From: Meiothermus sp. QL-1
GTDB taxonomy: Bacteria; Deinococcota; Deinococci; Deinococcales; Thermaceae
Assembly (NCBI RefSeq): GCF_003351145.1
Contig: NZ_QQSV01000003.1
Span: 186,001 to 250,000, forward strand
DNA length: 64,000 nucleotides
Reading direction: 5' to 3'
Shown: one piece after another, positions 1 through 8,789 of the stretch
Position numbering within the stretch: position 1 is the first letter of the stretch
Layout: the number at the start of each line of letters is the position of its first letter
Notes under the pieces: generated by a model
Databases searched by the model: none
Seen by the model: the letters and a program-made list of their open reading frames with translations, nothing else
What the model was told of the DNA's origin: nothing
Translations under genes and position numbers: made by a program

Positions 1-599
1 CACACCCTTCTTTGGGCCAGGTAGATGCCGGCGTTCCAGTAGTAGCGGCCGCTGGCCACGAACTCTTCGGCCAGCTCCGGGTTGGGCTTCTCTCGAAAGC
101 GGGCCACGCGGTAGACCCCGGGCCGCACCTCAGCGCCCTTTTCCAGGTACCCGTACCCGGTGGCAGGGTATGCGGCTGGGACCCCTATGGTGAAGAGGCC
201 GGGGAGTTCTGCTGCGGCGCATAGGGCCTGCTCGAGGTCCCGGGCAAAGGCTTGTTCGTCGCCTACGTGGTGGTCGGCGGGGAAGAAGGCCAACACCCCT
301 TCCGGTAGCCTTTTCAGGGCAAGGGCCACGGCGAAGGCGGTGTCCTTGGGTTCAGGCTCCAGAAGCAGGTTGTCCTCAGGCAACCAGGGCAAGTGCTCCC
401 GCACCAGCGGTGCAAGCTGCGGTGGGGCTGCCACGAACACACTGGCCTCACCGAAGATCCCCCTGAGCCGCTCGCCCGTGGTCTCCAGCAGGCTTTTGGG
501 GCCGAAAAGGCGCAGGAAAGGCTTGGGTTGCTCAGGAGTGGAAAGGGGCCAGAACCGTTCTCCTCGCCCTCCGGCCAAGATTACCGCCAGCCGCCTCAT
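1..599 (-). CDS. manC: Mannose-1-phosphate guanylyltransferase (3' end beyond window)
   Basis: About 199 residues are visible. The protein begins MRRLAVILAGG and carries the nucleotidyltransferase signature AGGRGERFWPLS followed by EQPKPF, and later FFPADHH and FREKPN, as in GDP-mannose pyrophosphorylases, which make GDP-mannose from mannose 1-phosphate and GTP. The ATG overlaps the TGA of the upstream phosphohexomutase (TCAT on the plus strand, 596-599), so translation is probably coupled and the two enzymes form a short sugar-nucleotide pathway. The C-terminal part lies to the left of the window, so a fused isomerase domain cannot be excluded. A glucose-1-phosphate or other NDP-sugar specificity is possible but the motif set favours mannose. 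Confidence 0.82.
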   Translation of the reverse strand, partial: MRRLAVILAGGRGERFWPLSTPEQPKPFLRLFGPKSLLETTGERLRGIFGEASVFVAAPPQLAPLVREHLPWLPEDNLLLEPEPKDTAFAVALALKRLPEGVLAFFPADHHVGDEQAFARDLEQALCAAAELPGLFTIGVPAAYPATGYGYLEKGAEVRPGVYRVARFREKPNPELAEEFVASGRYYWNAGIYLAQRRV

Positions 600-1978
600 G
601 CCCCCACCACCCTTCGAGCCTCCTGCAAGAGCGCCCCCACCAACCCAGGCGAGGTGGCCTCCACATAAAGCCGCAGCACCGGCTCGGTGCCCGAAGCGCG
701 GAAGAGCACCCAGGCCTCGGGGTAGAGCCACTTCACCCCGTCCAACGCCTCCACCCCTACCGGCCGAAGCCCCGCCAGCGCGCGCGGCTCCTGCAGGGAG
801 GCCAGGTCCAGAGGGGCTTCCAGAGGGAGGTCGAGCCGGTCGTAGGCGTGGGGCAGGCCGACCAGGGATTCCACTTGCTTGAACTGCTCCTCCAGGTCCT
901 CCCCCGTGACCGCCAGGCTTTCTAGTAGGAGGAGGGCGGCTAGAAGACCATCGCGCTCGGGCAGGTGTTCAGGCAGGCCCACCCCTCCCGACTCCTCTCC
1001 TCCGAGAAAGGCCCCGCCCAAACTCGTCCTTGATCCACTTAAAGCCGATGGGGGTGGTGGTGACAGCAAAGCCCAGCCGCTGGCCTAGGTGGTCTATCAG
1101 CCAGCTCACCGCAAAGTTTTTCACCACCCGGCCCCGGTATCCCCGAAGGAAGCGGTAGCGGGCCAGAACGGCCAGGATCTGGTGGGGGTTAAAGTAGGTC
1201 CCACCGGCGAGCACCACGCCTACCCGGTCGGCATCTCCATCCGTGACCGCGGCGAAGCTGGGGGGAACCTGGCCCTCGAGGGCAGAGCGGGTGAAGGCCA
1301 GGTTCCTGGGGATTGGCTCGGGGTGCACCCCGTGGAAGAGGGGGTGGGCCTCGGCCCGCAGGGGCACCACCGGGCAGGGAAGCCCCGCCTGGGTGAAGAA
1401 GTCCTGCAGGATTCCAGCCCCAGCCCCGCCCATAGCGTCGTGGAATAGGGCGAACCCAGGGTTGTCCCGGAGCCAGGCCTCCAGCGCGCTCAAGTCTACC
1501 TGCCGGGCTAGAGCCTCTAGGTAGGCAGCCTTCAGGTCCACCGTTTGGTACCCGCCCTGGCGGTCAGGGGCCTCGGCAGGGATCAGGCGTTTGATGGCGC
1601 GGGCTGTTTCTTGGGGAATGGGTCCTCCGGCAGCGTCCTTGAACTTTACCCCAAGGTACTCGGGCGGGTTGTGGCTGGCGGTGACCATGGCCCCCCCGTC
1701 GGCCCCGAGGTGCTGCACGGCGAAGGAGAGCAGGGGGGTGGGGACTGCTCCTGGCAACAGGTAGACCTCGAGGCCTAACCCGGCCAGGTGGGCGGCCAGG
1801 GCGTGGGCAAAGGCGTGGGCTTGGAAGCGGGTGTCGTGCCCAACACCACCCTCCGCCCTTCCCGCTCTTGAAGGTAGCGTCCATAGCCCTCGGCCAGCCG
1901 GTGCAGGTTGCTGAAGGTGAACTCCCGGGCCATGACTCCCCGGAAGCCTTCTGTACCGAGTTTGATCTGGGAGTACAC
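596..1978 (-). pseudogene. Phosphohexomutase (phosphomannomutase/phosphoglucomutase), two frameshifts
   Basis: Three overlapping frames together spell one alpha-D-phosphohexomutase. The N-terminus (GTG at 1978, GGAGG about 10 nt upstream) reads to VVLG near 1840. A second frame then carries the phosphoserine loop TASHNPP, the metal loop DGDADR and FKWIKDEF. A third frame resumes with LGGEESGG and ends with the phosphate-binding RASGTEP. One base is missing in the run CCC at 1839-1841; near 1012-1018 one base is in excess or two are missing. Both sites are G/C homopolymers, so sequencing error is as likely as true inactivation. All four active-site motifs survive, and no other decay is seen. 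The product would interconvert hexose 1- and 6-phosphates and feed the overlapping guanylyltransferase. Confidence 0.8.
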
Positions 1979-2020
1979 GGCAAGCCTCCGCCGGGGTATT
2001 CTAGCAGCCCTCGCGCTACG

Positions 2021-3043
2021 CTATGGGTTGTCCGGGGGTTGGGTCGAGGCCCGTACCACCAGGGTAGGCTCGAAGCGGAGGGTACGGGGGCCTTCGCAAT
2101 AGCCGCGGATGCGTTCCATCAAGAGCCGGGCGGCGGCTGCGCCCATATCCTCGATGGGCTGGGCTAGGGTGGAAAGCCCCCGGGCCTCGGTCCAGGGGTG
2201 GCCATCAAACCCCAGCAGGCGTACCTCCCAGCCCACCCTCAGCCCCTGCCGCTCGGCCTCCTCCAGCACCCCCAGCGCCAGCAGGTCGGCCCCGGCAAAG
2301 ATGTTGTAGGGGGGAGGAGCCAGCCGCATGAAGTGCTGCAGGGCCAGCCGCCCGCCCTCGGCCGAGAAGCGGGTGGGGAAGATGTGGGTAGGGGGAAGGT
2401 CGTACCCCAGGGCCTGTAGGCCCTCCCGGAAACCCACCACCCGCTCCTTGCCCACCGTGTTGCCCATCACCCTATCCAGCTCCTCCTGCATCTCGATGGC
2501 AAAGAAGCTGCCGGGGAACTGGGCCAGGTGCTGGGCGGCCATCCGGCCGCCCAGGCGATTGTCCAGGTAGGCCGAGTCGTAGTGGGGGCTGTGGGCGTCC
2601 ACCAGCACCACCGGGCGCTCGGTGGGGAACTTTTGGTGGGGCAGCAGGTGGGCCAGGCCCTGCGAGGCCACCAGCAGTCCATCGGTCTGGTAGGCTAAGG
2701 AGCGGTTTTCCAGGTAGCGCCGAAGCCGCTGGGGGGAGAAGATAGGAAAGAGCGCTATTTCGTATCGTTCATCCGCCAGGACCTGCTCAATGCCCTCCAG
2801 CAGTCGGCTGTAGAACTCGGTGGAGATGACCGGGAGAATCACCGAGACGGTGTAGCTCCGGCCCCCCGCCACGCGGCGGGCGTGGGGGTTGGGGCTGTAG
2901 CCCAGGTGGGCCATGGCCGAGAGCACCCGGTTGCGGGTTTCCGGGCGCACCGAAGGGTGGTTGTTGAGCACCCGGCTGACGGTACCGATGCCCACCTGGG
3001 CGAGGTGGGCGACTTCGTGGATGGTGGGTTTGCGTTTGGCCAC
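2021..3043 (-). CDS. LacI-family transcriptional regulator
   Basis: About 340 residues. The N-terminal helix-turn-helix reads PTIHEVAHLAQVGIGTVSRV, followed by the hinge helix (NPHARRVAGG) and a periplasmic-binding-protein-like effector domain. The family normally binds a sugar and controls neighbouring carbohydrate genes. GTG at 3043 was chosen because the helix-turn-helix starts four residues later, as usual, and because an extended -10 (TGGTAGAAT) lies at 3073-3081. Upstream ATGs at 3082 and 3130 would precede the predicted transcript start. A LacI-type operator-like sequence lies at 3056-3069, suggesting autorepression. The sugar-phosphate genes at 1-1978 follow on the same strand after about 40 bp and are plausible targets; the effector is not predictable. 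Confidence 0.88.
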   Translation of the reverse strand: MAKRKPTIHEVAHLAQVGIGTVSRVLNNHPSVRPETRNRVLSAMAHLGYSPNPHARRVAGGRSYTVSVILPVISTEFYSRLLEGIEQVLADERYEIALFPIFSPQRLRRYLENRSLAYQTDGLLVASQGLAHLLPHQKFPTERPVVLVDAHSPHYDSAYLDNRLGGRMAAQHLAQFPGSFFAIEMQEELDRVMGNTVGKERVVGFREGLQALGYDLPPTHIFPTRFSAEGGRLALQHFMRLAPPPYNIFAGADLLALGVLEEAERQGLRVGWEVRLLGFDGHPWTEARGLSTLAQPIEDMGAAAARLLMERIRGYCEGPRTLRFEPTLVVRASTQPPDNP

Positions 3044-3055
3044 AGGCGTTTCCGG

Positions 3056-3069
3056 TGGAAGCGTTTTCG
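3056..3069. promoter_or_regulatory. Candidate LacI-type operator
   Basis: TGGAAGCGTTTTCG has a CG centre flanked by imperfectly inverted arms (GGAA..G / GTTTTC), the general shape of LacI-family operators. It overlaps the predicted start of the regulator transcript. Assignment rests on pattern only. Confidence 0.4.
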
Positions 3070-3072
3070 AAA

Positions 3073-3081
3073 ATTCTACCA
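3073..3081 (-). promoter_or_regulatory. Extended -10 promoter of the LacI-type gene
   Basis: On the minus strand the sequence reads TGGTAGAAT, an extended -10 (TGn plus TAGAAT). It lies 29 nt upstream of the GTG at 3043, giving a leader of roughly 23 nt. No convincing -35 is present, as is common for extended -10 promoters. Confidence 0.5.
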
Positions 3082-3155
3082 TACGCGAGCGCACTTTGGT
3101 CCGGTGCGTAGGCTGCTTCCATGTTGGCATTTTTTGTTTCGCGAATACTCAAAAA

Positions 3156-4652
<1,497 letters not shown>

Positions 4653-4742
4653 TGCGTTACTTCCCCTTCTGAAAAAGCATTACCTGGGCTTTAGGCGTGA
4701 ATAACGGCGGGGCGGTGGGCTCTTGGAGGTAAGCTCTCGTAA

Positions 4743-4814
4743 ATGAACCCAGCCGGGCCTGGCATTGTGCTAGGGTGGCCTTTGGTAGGGGGTGGGCGTT
4801 GCTGGCTTCGATGA
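4743..4814 (+). CDS. Possible 23-codon upstream ORF coupled to the GGDEF/EAL gene
   Basis: ATG at 4743 opens a 23-codon frame whose TGA (4812-4814) overlaps the ATG (4811) of the next gene in an ATGA arrangement. A GGAGGT at 4725-4730 is the only strong ribosome-binding sequence in this gap, though its spacing of 12 nt is long. The peptide shows no recognisable features. It may only serve translational coupling. The rest of the gap 4653-4742 shows only a weak AATGC/GCATT inverted repeat. Confidence 0.28.
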   Translation: MNPAGPGIVLGWPLVGGGRCWLR

Positions 4815-7243
4815 ACACCTGGTTGGCAGAGGAGCGGGTGGGGCTTGCAGCGGGTATAGGGGTGCTGTTGGGCTACGCTCTGGTCTTCCTCGAGCCCGAG
4901 CGCCTGGGGCCCCACCCTTTCCTGTTGGCCTCGCTCGCTTCGGCGGTGTTGGGCTGGCGGCTGGGCCTTAGGGTCGCGCTGGTTTTGGGCTTGCTTGGCC
5001 TCCTGTTGCAGGCCTGGTGGCTGGGTTTGCGTCTGCCTGCTTGGGGGAAGGAGCCGCTGGAGTCGGTTTACTTCCTGGCCGGAGGGTTGTTTCCCTGGCT
5101 GGCAGGCCTCATCCGTTACCGCTTCGTGCGCAAGGTCAAGCCGCCGGCGGAGCCGTTGGCGATGGAGGAGCGGCACACCGAACTCACCCTGTTCTCGCGG
5201 GTGGGGGATGAGCTGGCCCGCGACCTCGAGCCCCTGGGCCTGGTACGGGGGGTGGTGGATACCCTGTGCCAGCACCCCCGCTTCGAGGGGGTGGCCGCGT
5301 ATAGCCCTGAAGGAGGTGGGCTTCGTCTGCTCTGGGCAGGGGGTAGGCCAGTTCTGCCGGACCGCTTTGATGCCAGCCACGAGGCCGTTCTGCAGGCCGC
5401 CCGTTCAGCTAGGAAGCGGGTGGTGCCACTGGGCGAGGACCGGCTTCTGGTGGTGGTGCCCCTGCCGGTGCAGGGGCGGGTGGAGGCAGTGCTGCTCGCG
5501 GTGGGTCCGGCAGCCGAGATCAGCCCCCGGGACTTGCGCTTTTTGGAGGGGGTGGCGGCGCAGCTCAGCCTGGCCATAGACCGTTCCCGGGCCTACGAGG
5601 CCCTGCACGAGCAGGAGACGCTCTACCGCACCCTCTTGGAAACCCTGCCCGATGGGGTGGCGCTGCTGGACGGTTCTAGACTGCTTTACTTGAACCCTGC
5701 GGGGCTGCGCGGCCTGGGGTATGCGCAGCTAGAGGAGGTGGTGGGGCGGCCGCTGGCCGACTTCGTTCACCCAGAGGACCTGCCGCGGGTGGCCGAGCGC
5801 CTTCAGCGCATTCTGGCCGGTGAGCCCGACCAGGCCGAGGAGGTCCGGTTGGTGGCTGCGGATGGGCGCGTTCTCGAGGTCGAGGTCCATGGGGTTCTGG
5901 TGCAGCTTCGGGACCAGAAGCAGGTCATGATCTCCATTCGGGATGTAGGGGAGCGAAAGCGGCAGCAGGCCCGCATCGAGTATTTGGCCTACCACGATCC
6001 CCTGACCGGTCTGCCTAACCGGCGCAAGCTCTGGGAGGAGGCCGAGAAGATGCTGCTGCCCGACCGCCGTCGCCGCGACACCCCGGCCCTCATTTACCTG
6101 GACCTGGACAACTTCAAGCTGGTCAACGATACCCTTGGCCACCCGGCAGGGGACGAGCTCCTGTGCCAGCTTGCCCAGCGGATCCGGGAGGTGCTGCGCC
6201 AGAATGACCTGCTGGTGCGCATGGGAGGGGACGAGCTGGCGGTACTTCTCCCCTCGGCCAACCGTGAGGCTGCGCTCGCTGCGGCCCAGCGCATCAGCAG
6301 GGTCTTCCAGCAGCCCTTCAAGCTGGGGGGACAGGTTGTCTACGCCCAGGCCAGCCTGGGGGTGGCCCTCTATCCTGAGCACGGTCAGACGCTGGATGAG
6401 CTGGCCCGGGCTGCCGACGTGGCCATGTACCAGGCCAAGCAGAGCCGCACAGGCATAGCTGTTTACGACCCGGCCCTGGACGTGAACTCCCTCGAGCGGT
6501 TGAAGACCATCCAGGAGCTGCGCAGAAGCATCCAGGAAGGCCAGTTTCTCATCTGGTACCAGCCTATCCTGGCCCTTCCTGAGCAAAGGGTGGTCAGGTG
6601 GGAGGCCCTGGTGCGCTGGGAGCATCCTGTTCGAGGTTTGCTGAGCCCTATGGAGTTCGTTCCCCTGGCCGAGGAGTCAGGGCTGGTGGGCGAGCTCGAT
6701 CTGGTTGTGCTGCGCCAGGCTGTGCGCGAGCAAAAGCGGCTCAATAGGGGTCTGGCCGTTAACTTCTCTGCTTCCACCCTTGCCCATCCCCACTGGGTGC
6801 GGGAGGTGGTGCGGGCGCTGGTGGAGGAGAATCTGCCCCCGGAGTTTTTGTGGATAGAGATCACCGAATCGGCCTTGCTGCCGGAGCGGCAGAGGTGGTT
6901 GGCGGGTCTGGTTGCGCTGCGGGGTTTGGGGGTTCGGGTGGCGCTGGACGATTTTGGGATGGGTTACTCCTCTCTGGCCCACCTCAGACAGCTGCCAGTA
7001 GACCTTGTCAAGATAGACAAGAGCTTCGTGAAGGGTGTAGGGCGCGATTCGGCGGCCGAGAACATTCTGAAAGCCACGCTGCAGCTGGCCCAGGCCTTTG
7101 GCTTGAAGACCCTGGCCGAGGGGGTGGAGCGGCGCGAGCAGCTCGAGTGGCTGGCCCACCACGGCTGCAACTATGCCCAGGGCCACTACATTGGCCCACC
7201 GCTTTCCCTGCAGGAGGCCTTGAGCAGGGGTAGGGCTCTGTGA
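4811..7243 (+). CDS. Membrane GAF-PAS-GGDEF-EAL protein (c-di-GMP turnover)
   Basis: About 810 residues. The N-terminal 110 residues hold three or four hydrophobic segments. They are followed by a GAF-like domain (about 120-255), a PAS domain (about 268-385, with LLYLNPAG and YAQLEEVVG), a GGDEF domain and a C-terminal EAL domain. The cyclase signature is GGDEL (472-476) with the c-di-GMP inhibitory site RQND five residues before it. The EAL domain keeps EAL (598-600), the N of NFSAS, E of EITES, DDFGMG, KIDKSF, AEGVE and YAQGHYIGPP, so it is predicted to be an active phosphodiesterase. The L in place of F in GGDEF leaves cyclase activity uncertain. ATG 4811 is preferred to GTG 4775 because it overlaps the stop of the small upstream frame. 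Confidence 0.92.
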   Translation: MNTWLAEERVGLAAGIGVLLGYALVFLEPERLGPHPFLLASLASAVLGWRLGLRVALVLGLLGLLLQAWWLGLRLPAWGKEPLESVYFLAGGLFPWLAGLIRYRFVRKVKPPAEPLAMEERHTELTLFSRVGDELARDLEPLGLVRGVVDTLCQHPRFEGVAAYSPEGGGLRLLWAGGRPVLPDRFDASHEAVLQAARSARKRVVPLGEDRLLVVVPLPVQGRVEAVLLAVGPAAEISPRDLRFLEGVAAQLSLAIDRSRAYEALHEQETLYRTLLETLPDGVALLDGSRLLYLNPAGLRGLGYAQLEEVVGRPLADFVHPEDLPRVAERLQRILAGEPDQAEEVRLVAADGRVLEVEVHGVLVQLRDQKQVMISIRDVGERKRQQARIEYLAYHDPLTGLPNRRKLWEEAEKMLLPDRRRRDTPALIYLDLDNFKLVNDTLGHPAGDELLCQLAQRIREVLRQNDLLVRMGGDELAVLLPSANREAALAAAQRISRVFQQPFKLGGQVVYAQASLGVALYPEHGQTLDELARAADVAMYQAKQSRTGIAVYDPALDVNSLERLKTIQELRRSIQEGQFLIWYQPILALPEQRVVRWEALVRWEHPVRGLLSPMEFVPLAEESGLVGELDLVVLRQAVREQKRLNRGLAVNFSASTLAHPHWVREVVRALVEENLPPEFLWIEITESALLPERQRWLAGLVALRGLGVRVALDDFGMGYSSLAHLRQLPVDLVKIDKSFVKGVGRDSAAENILKATLQLAQAFGLKTLAEGVERREQLEWLAHHGCNYAQGHYIGPPLSLQEALSRGRAL

Positions 7244-7280
7244 CTGTTGCATTTTTATGCATTTCGTAATAATATTCAAA

Positions 7281-7302
7281 CAAGCAGCGGATGCGCTGCT
7301 TG
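7281..7302. promoter_or_regulatory. 22-bp palindrome overlapping the -35 of the pyrimidine operon
   Basis: CAAGCAGCG, a 4-nt centre GATG, then CGCTGCTTG: nine perfect base pairs. The last bases overlap TTGACA (7300-7305). It has no T-tract on either side, so a terminator role is unlikely, and its position suits a repressor operator. The PucR-type protein at the end of the operon is a candidate ligand. Confidence 0.5.
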
Positions 7303-7329
7303 ACACCCGGCCAACAAACCTTGTAGACT
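7300..7329 (+). promoter_or_regulatory. Promoter of the pyrimidine-catabolism operon
   Basis: Consensus -35 TTGACA (7300-7305) and -10 TAGACT (7324-7329) with an 18-nt spacer. Predicted start near 7336, giving a leader of about 110 nt before preT. Confidence 0.6.
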
Positions 7330-7335
7330 CCGGGC

Positions 7336-7409
7336 CAAGAAACTTACTTCAGGGTTAAGTCCGCTCCGGTGAGGGCGCGAACCTTCTTGGCAGCAAGAAG
7401 GTTTTTTCT
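7336..7409 (+). promoter_or_regulatory. Attenuator leader with PyrR-loop-like hairpin
   Basis: The leader can form two exclusive structures. Terminator: 7380-7389 pairs with 7394-7403, followed by a T-run. Alternative: CAAGAA (7336-7341) and GGTT (7353-7356) pair with TTCTTG (7384-7389) and AACC (7380-7383). The alternative encloses a hairpin CGCTC (7362-7366), hexaloop CGGTGA (7367-7372), GGGCG (7373-7377). The core TCCGGTGAGG (7365-7374) matches the PyrR-binding loop core UCCNGNGAGG, including the CNGNGA hexaloop and a larger bulge on the 5' side. PyrR is the UMP-sensing RNA-binding regulator of pyr genes. That PyrR is the ligand, and the direction of control, are inferences; no pyrR lies in the window. 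Confidence 0.5.
7380..7408 (+). terminator. Intrinsic terminator in the pyrimidine operon leader
   Basis: Perfect 10-bp stem (AACCTTCTTG / CAAGAAGGTT) with a GCAG loop, followed by TTTT within a six-T run. It lies about 45 nt after the predicted transcript start and 39 nt before preT, so it is placed as an attenuator; it could also end the upstream c-di-GMP gene. Confidence 0.8.
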
Positions 7410-7446
7410 TTGCTGCGAATAGCTACGGCTAGCGAAAGGAGGGAAC

Positions 7447-8775
7447 GTGCAACCCACCAGGTCCGAAGAAGCTTTGCGCGAGCAGTATCCGCCCCTCACC
7501 GACCATGAAGCCCTTGTAGAGGCCCACCGCTGCCTTTACTGCTACGACGCACCGTGCACCCAGGCCTGCCCTACCCACATCGACATCCCTAAGTTCATCA
7601 AGAAGATTGCAACCGGCAACCTTCTGGGTTCGGCCCGCACCATCCTCGAGGCCAACCTGATGGGGGCCACCTGCGCCAGGGTCTGCCCGGTGGAGGAGCT
7701 CTGCGAGGGGGCCTGTGTGCTGGGGGCGGAGCATCGTCCCATCATGATTGGCCGCCTCCAGCGCTACGCCACGGACTACGTCTACGAGCGGGGTATCGAT
7801 GTCTTCAAGCCGGGCCCTCCGACAGGTAAAAGGGTGGCGGTTATCGGGGCTGGGCCCGCCGGTCTTACCTGTGCTGGGGAGCTGGCCAAGCTGGGCCACC
7901 GGGTTACCGTTTACGAAAAACGCGAGCTGCCCAACGGCCTTTCCACCTACGGCATCATCGGGCTGCGCGAGCCGGTGGAGGTGGCGCTGGCCGAGGCCGA
8001 GATGGTGCGGCGGCTGGGGGTGGAGATCAAGACCCAGATGGAGCTGGGGCGGAATCTCGCCTGGGATGAGGTGCGAAACAGCCACGACGCGGTTTTCCTG
8101 GCCGTGGGGCTGGGTGCGGTGCCGAAGCTGGGCATTCCCGGCGAAGAGCGGATGGTGGATGGCCTTGGCTACATTGAGGCCTCCAAGCTGAATCCCCGGG
8201 CCCTTCAGGTGGGCCGGGAGGTGGTGGTGGTGGGCGCGGGGAACACCGCTATAGACTGTGCTACCATTGCCAAGCGTTTTGGGGCGGAACGGGTGACCAT
8301 CGTTTACCGCCGCACCGAGCGGGAGATGACCGCTTACCCCCACGAGTACGAGTTTGCCAAGAAAGAAGGCATCGAGTTTCGCTTTCTAACCCAGCCGGTG
8401 GAGGTGCTGCTCGAGGCGGAGCGGGTGGTGGGGCTTCGGTGCGTGCGGATGCAGCTTGGCGCGCCAGACGCCTCCGGCCGGCCCGCACCGGAGCCGGTGG
8501 CAGACTCGGCGTTCGTCATCCCCTGCGATCAGGTGGTGAAGGCTATTGGCCAGGAGAAACCCGCCATAGCCCAGATGCTGGGCTTGGCGACCGAGGGAGG
8601 GTTCATCAAGGTGAACCAGGACTACGAGACCAGCCTGCCCGGGGTGTACGCCGGGGGCGACTGCATCCGTGCTAGAGGGTCGGCCTCTACGGTGATGGCT
8701 GTGCAGGATGGCAAGCTGGCGGCCTTTGCCATCCACCGCAGGCTGGTGCAGCAGATAGGCATGGCTGCGGACTAG
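7447..8775 (+). CDS. preT: NAD-dependent dihydropyrimidine dehydrogenase, PreT-like subunit
   Basis: 442 residues. PreT with PreA reversibly reduces uracil and thymine to the 5,6-dihydro forms with NADH. The N-terminal region carries two cysteine clusters for Fe-S centres (CLYCYDAPCTQACP and CARVCPVEELCEGAC). Two Rossmann motifs follow: GAGPAG (134-139) for FAD and GAGNTA (263-268) for NAD(P). The C-terminus has the FAD-contacting YAGGDC. GTG at 7447 follows AGGAGGG with good spacing. preA begins 14 bp downstream. Related glutamate synthase small subunits share this architecture, but the neighbours (preA, dihydropyrimidinase) decide the assignment. Confidence 0.92.
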   Translation: MQPTRSEEALREQYPPLTDHEALVEAHRCLYCYDAPCTQACPTHIDIPKFIKKIATGNLLGSARTILEANLMGATCARVCPVEELCEGACVLGAEHRPIMIGRLQRYATDYVYERGIDVFKPGPPTGKRVAVIGAGPAGLTCAGELAKLGHRVTVYEKRELPNGLSTYGIIGLREPVEVALAEAEMVRRLGVEIKTQMELGRNLAWDEVRNSHDAVFLAVGLGAVPKLGIPGEERMVDGLGYIEASKLNPRALQVGREVVVVGAGNTAIDCATIAKRFGAERVTIVYRRTEREMTAYPHEYEFAKKEGIEFRFLTQPVEVLLEAERVVGLRCVRMQLGAPDASGRPAPEPVADSAFVIPCDQVVKAIGQEKPAIAQMLGLATEGGFIKVNQDYETSLPGVYAGGDCIRARGSASTVMAVQDGKLAAFAIHRRLVQQIGMAAD

Positions 8776-8789
8776 GGAGAGGAGTAGGT

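Noticed and set aside
2913-3155. N-terminal extension of the photolyase frame
   Set aside because: It runs through the LacI gene and promoter and lacks family similarity.
7281-7302. Terminator of the c-di-GMP gene
   Set aside because: The hairpin lacks a following T-tract and overlaps a consensus -35, which suits an operator better.
7330-7446. TPP riboswitch before the NMT1/THI5-containing operon
   Set aside because: The conserved CUGAGA and thi-box sequences are absent; the leader fits a PyrR-loop attenuator instead.
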